A stretch of DNA of 64,000 nucleotides from Liolophura sinensis. Lineage: Eukaryota > Mollusca > Polyplacophora > Chitonida > Chitonidae. The stretch spans positions 28,927,764 to 28,991,763 of the forward strand of contig NC_088306.1 of assembly GCF_032854445.1 (NCBI RefSeq). Reading direction: 5' to 3'. The notes under the pieces are model-generated. The model had not been told where the DNA came from. It made no database searches and saw nothing but the letters and a program-made list of their open reading frames with translations. Positions 58,441 to 64,000 of the stretch are shown in pieces. A program made the translations under genes and the position numbers. Each line of letters starts with the position of its first letter. Position 1 is the first letter of the stretch.

Positions 58441-60414
58441 AGACTTAAAGTGACGATCTAATTCATTAAGATGAATATACAGTCCCTAACCACCGGTATT
58501 AGATATGGTACAATACAAGCAGTATTAGACACAATCATGAAGCAGAGCTCCAGAGATCCTGAACTCTCAACCAAAATTTTCGTACAAGAAAATTGTTCTA
58601 ATTGTACAACTTAAACTTGGCAGGAAAATCTTTGATGGAATAACCTTAACTCACTAGTTTTTGCAGTAACATCTTGTGATGTTTAAAGAAATTGTCACAC
58701 AACACAACAGGATCCAACAAGTGCTGCGTCGAGATATGCACACGCCATTTGGTTTACTGTTGTCCGAGGCGTGGATAATTTACAATGTGAAAACTAAAAG
58801 TAAGGGAGAAAAACTCCTTTTGGTCACATCAAGTTTGTTACCACATATAAGCACATTACAAAGTGAAATACACCTTAGCAGTAGTCATAACAAAGTGGGT
58901 ATATACACTTTTCCAGTTCAAGAGTTTTAGTTTTGAAATTTAACTAGACTGAAAGACAAAACACACCAGGATTTTACTGTCTTATTCACAACACTTTGCT
59001 TTCTGTAAGCACGTTATGTTAGCGCAATGGCTTCAATTTACTGCTGAGTGCGTTGGTTGTAGATTTGTCTCAATGATACGTTGGGTACGAGTACGTGGGG
59101 TACTTGGGACATACCTTTTCCGTTTTGATCTTATATCTACAGCAGTACTTAGCACAAATTTTGTGTTTAACAATTTTACATTTTGGCTTGTATCCATATC
59201 CATGTCCATATGACCGCTTGTCCCTGTTGTTCACCCCTGAAAATTCACCAAAGCATTGGATTACAAAATGTCGGTTCCACTTTCTGATCAATGTAATATT
59301 TTTTAAACTACTACTATATATATTAAAACTAGAGCGATGAAGGCAATGTGATAGCTGCAAATGGTCATACGTACATGTACGCAACCGTTGAAATACGACC
59401 TCTCGTCAGTTTACCTGACTGGGGGTTAATCAGGTATCCACTAACTTTTAAAAAGTAACAACATATACCCTATCTCACGCCATGGTTTAATTACCATTTT
59501 TTGATAGTCAATGGTTAAGAATAACTTAAATGGCGTGTCTTTAGCATTCGAAAGAATTCAGAGTAGTGGGAGTCGTACCCTCAATTTTTCCTGTTAACGT
59601 ACATGTATATGTTGTCTTAGGTCTGTTATTCGCACATATGTGGATCAGGATTTAGTTTATGACGACAATATGCACTTATGTAAGGGAAACCACGCTATTA
59701 AGGGAGATACCATGGTGTTGAAAGGGAAACCACCGAACGTTACATAAATGACCATGTATATTTTGCCTGACAAATCTCCTGAATTAAAACTAGTGCCAAA
59801 CCAGCAAATGCTGGATTCTAACATGCGCCCTATTTAGTCCGGGGGTGGGGGTTGGGGTACATCATTAGAATAATAGTAAACGTTACATTGATCGACAACA
59901 AACGAAACAAATAAGAATAAAATATACCAATCTCACCGCCAATAAACCTGTTAACTATGCATTTACATATTTATTTGATTGGCGTAGGACGCCGAGCAAC
60001 AGTTAAAAAGCAATAAATAGATGAATGAATAGGAATTCCATACAATTCTAGAAATACAGAAGCCGAGCCAAAATTATATGAATGAAACCATTTTACAACC
60101 ATTTTACCTGGAACGTCCATTTTGGCTGACGGTTAGTATACGAATGTCTGTTTCGACGCATAGATCTATGAATAAAAAGTTCCGTCGGTTGCTTCTGTGA
60201 TTGTATGCATCATTCAGTGTGCAATGATATACGTAGACAAAGGATAATATGAATACAGACTGACGTATATTTATGTATTTCTGCATAAATGATAACATGA
60301 CATGAGGCTATACCATTTCCAGGTAAAGCTGTCCTTCACCCACAAGTGAGTGCAAGGGGGTACGATTTAGTTAAAAAGGGTTAAGATGAGAAATAAAGAA
60401 ATTAACGAATGGCT

Positions 60415-60515
60415 GAAAACCGCCACCGGGATTTGAACTCAAGACTTTCTTAATCAGGTGTCTTATGATCGTAGCAAGCGAGTGATGCTCCGGCCGCGGT
60501 TGGAATGCTCTTTAT
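60415..60515 (-). mobile_element. tRNA-related SINE head fragment (unit B)
   Basis: Counterpart of 23390-23505. Confidence 0.45.
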
Positions 60516-60782
60516 ATTGTGTAAACGCCATGCAGACAAACCGTCCTGGAATGAAAAGAGTGTGACACAGGGTACTAATCAGGCTTATGTGCGCAGTATG
60601 TGACTTCAGTCGAAAAGCTTCGATATATACTTATGTAGAATTGGAACTGAACTGAACACGGAGCTGTTCCCTAAGGCTACAATAGTCTAGGAAATGCATA
60701 AATTACACTGAAAACACATGCGGTTGTCTACCCTATGGCGATTTTGCGCATGCGAACCAATGCCCACTTGAAACGGCTGCAG

Positions 60783-61045
60783 GGGGCCTGTGTGGCTCAG
60801 TTGGTTAGCCCTCTAGTGCAGCGTAATGAGCCAGGAGCCTTTCGTCAGTGCTGTCGCTGTGAGTTCAAGTCCAGCTCATGCTGGTTTTCTCTCTGGCCAT
60901 ACGTTGGGAGGTCTTTCCACAACCTGAGGATTGTTGTGGTTTTCCCCTGGGCTATGCCTCGTTTCCTCCCACCATTATGCAGGCCGCCTTCGTATAGGTG
61001 AAATATTCTTGAGTACGGCGTAAAACACCAATCAAATAAATAAAT
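60783..61045 (+). mobile_element. SINE-II, full length (unit B)
   Basis: The head 'TGTGTGGCTCAGTTGGTTAG' carries an A box, and 'TGTGAGTTCAAGTCCAG' carries a B box. The normal body follows, with tail 'GAGTACGGCGTAAAACACC' and AAAT units. This is the best complete copy for defining the family. Confidence 0.92.
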
Positions 61046-61560
61046 TAATTAATAAACTGAAACTGCTGCTTGGCTATATTGTCATTATTCAGTTAAAACA
61101 GTGCATACAATTGCTAACTTGTAAATAAGTTAAATCTGGAAACAAACTTACCACGTTTATTGCAATTAACGTGACAAACCCGAGGAGGTTAAACATCAGT
61201 GGTAAAGTCGGTCTTCCAGCCATGATGGAAATTCTATAACAAAAAACATCAACATAAGCTTCCCTTTCAGAGCAGTTGCATTCAGAAGTAAATAAATACA
61301 TTTTTAACATCTGCAGCTGATTTTGTAATTACAACCTCAGTATAGTGACAGCTTTTATCGTTTACTAAATACATGGTTAATGAAATATAAAGAAACATTT
61401 CAGAACACTACTCTTTTTTCAGATGTTTCCAAGAATTGTTCATGTGTATAGCGGCGTCTAGGAACAGTGTGCCTGGAGTAAGCCACCGCCCGTTGTCAGA
61501 TATACGTGACAAACCTTCTGACTTAAAGCAGTATTTCAAGAACTGGATGCGAACGCCAGA

Positions 61561-61910
61561 GTGAGTGATTGGGGTTTAACGTCGCACTGATCAATTTTTG
61601 AGTCATCTCACGACGAAGGAGTCCTAAAAGTACTTGTAATTTGCCTCCTTGTTGCAGAATGGATTCCCACCGCTCTTTTATCGAGTGATGCTTCACTGAG
61701 ACGACTTACCGGAGGCAACTAAGCGGCTCTACCCAAGTCATTACATTGATAAAGATCAACCAGTTGTTACACTTTCCTTTAATGTTAAACGCCAAGCAAG
61801 GAACCTAGAACTTCCTCTTTTAAGGTCTTAGGTGTGACCAGACCCAGGATTGAACCTGGATCTACCGCCCCCGAAGTGTATTCTCTAAGAACTGAAGCGT
61901 CGGGGCAGGC
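61561..61910 (-). mobile_element. SINE-I, inverted (unit B)
   Basis: Counterpart of 24436-24785. The tail 'GAGTGATTGGGGTTTAACG' is at the left and the head is at the right. Confidence 0.85.
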
Positions 61911-62120
61911 CAAACGCGAGATCAAGATGGTTAAGGACTTTTGCCGTCGAAGGGAGGCAGTTGTCTAACTATCAGAGTCTACCAAGGTGCCAACAGCACA
62001 ATAGCTACAAGGGCTACAAAATATATGTAATCACTTTTCGTCGGCATATGACAGAAAAACTGTTAATACCTTAAACCTCAAGAATACATATATATGTGCC
62101 GTTGATAACCTGTTAACGTT

Positions 62121-62127
62121 TTTTATA
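62121..62127 (-). promoter_or_regulatory. TATA box of the unit B peptide gene copy
   Basis: The minus strand reads 'AAGTATAAAAAACG', aligned with 30761-30767. The first exon is displaced by SINE sequence, as in A. Confidence 0.5.
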
Positions 62128-62595
62128 CTTTTTCTTTACCAAATCCTTGCCTTTTGTTTCAATTGTGCCTTTGAACTTGAAAAAAAAAGTATTTTAATCC
62201 CACCAGAATCTGGCGTGGTCCGTGAGCATTGCCTCTAGCTATTTTCTCAGATTAGCTCAGAACTAGGTGACAACTGTGTAAAACAGCTTCATATCCGTAA
62301 CGTGTTAATCCGTGTTTATTTTAAGGTAGATACTTTACATTAAATCTGAGTTCATCGCCCCATTTAATTAATAGTTCATCTAGAGCGAGTTGTATGCAAG
62401 TTGTCTTTAAAATAAATTGCTCGCTAAAGGGCGAGTTGGTTGATCTGTTGTGGATTGCAACATACTGAGACCCATCTGTATTTGTGGTAAATTTAGTGTT
62501 ATTTAATACGTCAAAATTATTTCTTACACCATTCCTGTTACAAGTTTTGCACTAAGGTGTAACAGATAAAAGTAGTGGAGCATTATATTGATGTG

Positions 62596-64000
62596 GGGTA
62601 AAACAAAGATGCATGCCCAGGTGAGTCCTTTAATATTTAAATTCACCTCGACTTACAATGTCTAGCTCATATCAGCCCATAAATATATGGATTTAGTGCA
62701 TTATATAAAATCTATGCATACATTCTACAAACATACAATTAACCTTTATAGATAAAAATTAAAGCCCTGAAAATACAGTGGTGAGGCTAAGATACTATGG
62801 AACACTACTTCAGTTGCATCGCCCCCCCCGCCCCCCAAAAAAAAAAAAAAAAATTAAATTCTAACGTTCCGCCGACCCTCTGTTTGAACTGCTTTACAAA
62901 ACATTACCGTCTACACATCCATTCCCTCAGAGTGTATTACGGTCTCCTCTTCAATCCGCCAAATGTGCGTTCAGTGGTCATTTTGGCGGCTCACAAACTG
63001 TTGTTAAAGGAATGGCCTGGAGTTAAAATGGAAGTCAAATAAATTTTGTATAACACAAGACTGCTTTCTCTGACACTCTTTTACATTACACTGTTCAATT
63101 GAATGTATGTGTTTCAATTATTCATTAAAATTCTATTCTGTATTTTATCTCTGCAGTCGTTACAGTTTTTAGTATAAACGTAAAGCCTTATAACAATTGC
63201 ATTTTGGTGTTGTGAACTGTCATACTCTATACTCTCTCTTTCTGAGTTCTGCAAGCACAGGTAGATGAATGGTGGTCTCAACATTATTTAGTTTCTCGCA
63301 AATCATCTATGTGCGAGCTTGACTCATTTGGTCAAAAGATTTTTTCCTGTACCTGCTCGAGCGTCACGTGTCAACTTGCACAGATGTTTGTCATTTTACC
63401 TGAAAAACGGCTTGTCAGTGTGAAGTTTACACGCAGCACAGTAAAGCCCCCAAAAGCTTACAATGACCAATGGGAAAATAGATTCAGTTTATTCATGCTC
63501 AGAATTGCAGCCTGTTTATCTTTATTTTTCATCCAAACCGTTTGTTTGTTTACCAAACATCTTTATTATAACATCTTTATTACACACTAGAGCATTTTTT
63601 GCTCAAGACTATCCTTGCTCTTTTTGTGTAGTATTCCAGTTGTTGTTCAATAAAAACTGCTTCCGAAGTACCAGACATTATACACATGTATTTGTTCATT
63701 TTAAGAAGGAAGAGCCACTCATATAATGTATATGAAATCAACTGTAGATAAGTAAAATTATTTATTCTATTCATAATAGCATGCCATTTCATAAATTTTA
63801 TAAACTCGCCTTCATGGCCAAACACTGCCTGGAAACACAGGCCGTTTAAGCCCGAATTGGGGCAACCTATAAACTGATAAAAGCCTTCTATTACCCTCTG
63901 CCTAACTTCAGCATGTGTCGGCCGCTAACGTTTCGAAAACGCTGGCGAAGAAATGTAATATCCTGTTTTAGGTACTATTTTTTATTAATTAATTTATTTA
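62596..64000. other. Single-copy sequence right of unit B
   Basis: Begins exactly where the A/B match ends. It contains a C-rich then A-rich tract (62821-62853) and short unassigned frames (62797-63042, 63309-63590, 63463-63726) with no signal or domain recognised. No gene call is made. Confidence 0.4.

Larger units (their letters stand above)
59070..61233 (-). pseudogene. Secreted cysteine-rich peptide gene, unit B copy, propeptide exon missing
   Basis: The signal exon is 61152-61233 (ATG at 61223, donor 'GTAAGTTTG') and encodes 24 residues starting 'MAGRPTLPLMFNLLGF'. The mature-peptide exon is 59070-59236 (acceptor 'AATTTTCAG'). It encodes 'VNNRDKR' and a 47-residue peptide beginning 'SYGHGYGYKPKC' with C-x7-C-x3-CC-x9-C and ending 'PKYPTYSYPTYH'. 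The acidic propeptide exon is missing from the intervening intron, with the same deletion scar as in A (about 60085-60150). Joining the two exons directly gives GGG TGA. The loss therefore predates the A/B duplication, yet the mature exon remains open. Confidence 0.75.
35159..62595. repeat. Segmental duplication, unit B
   Basis: Matches 1-25473 in the same order. It is longer (27.4 kb) because of two solo LTRs, a second 0.94-kb repeat copy, an expanded 34-bp array and a 1.08-kb segment lost from A. It lacks about 0.7 kb at the piggyBac N-terminus and about 0.7 kb holding the plus-strand signal exon. Equivalent points lie 35.2 kb apart at the left and 37.1 kb apart at the right. Confidence 0.95.

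Noticed and set aside
60783-60870. tRNA gene
   Set aside because: The head of a full-length SINE-II; no clean acceptor stem was seen by eye.
63309-63726. ORFs of 87-93 codons near the right end
   Set aside because: Overlapping frames, low-complexity hydrophobic composition, no splice or domain support.

Overview
This is eukaryotic, intron-bearing, AT-rich DNA, most likely from a mollusc (bivalve or gastropod). The main clue is two families of tRNA-headed short interspersed elements. One ends in 'GAGTACGGCGTAAAACACC' plus AAAT repeats. The other ends in 'ACGACGTTAAACC' followed by 'CAAGCACTCAC'. Both are endings I associate with molluscan genomes. No rRNA, true tRNA, CRISPR, bacterial operon or recognisable housekeeping gene was found.

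Layout: the window is dominated by a direct tandem segmental duplication. Unit A (1-25473, left edge outside the window) and unit B (35159-62595) run in the same order: 43-bp minisatellite, a ~0.94-kb repeat, a broken piggyBac transposase, AT-rich repeats cut by SINEs, an old Tc1-type transposon, a 45-bp minisatellite that is open in several frames, a SINE, a large 34-bp minisatellite, a hypothetical ORF block, and then a small peptide-gene locus. The units differ by point changes and many indels. B carries two solo LTRs absent from A, with clean empty sites in A. Each unit has also lost pieces that the other keeps. Between them, 26685-31080 is an older, more diverged partial duplicate (segment C) of the right end of the unit. 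31081-34820 and 62596-64000 are largely unrecognised single-copy sequence.

The gene family: segment C holds what I read as a complete, undescribed secreted-peptide gene on the minus strand. It has a TATA box at 30761-30767, a noncoding first exon, a signal-peptide exon, a strongly acidic propeptide exon, a Lys-Arg processing site, and a 49-residue mature peptide that is very basic, Gly/Tyr/His-rich at its start and has five cysteines (C-x7-C-x3-CC-x9-C). The exon phases agree (318 coding bases) and a polyadenylation signal follows. This is the precursor plan of a host-defence or other secreted bioactive peptide; its function is inferred. Units A and B each keep the signal exon and an almost unchanged mature-peptide exon but have lost the propeptide exon. 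Each also carries a second, inverted, decayed copy on the plus strand. A 270-340 bp module with a TATA box and a candidate noncoding exon recurs beside these genes.

The locus therefore looks like a rapidly duplicating and decaying peptide-gene cluster in repeat-rich DNA. The main alternative for the A/B pair is an uncollapsed haplotype in the assembly. The non-matching right-hand flanks argue against a simple version of that.
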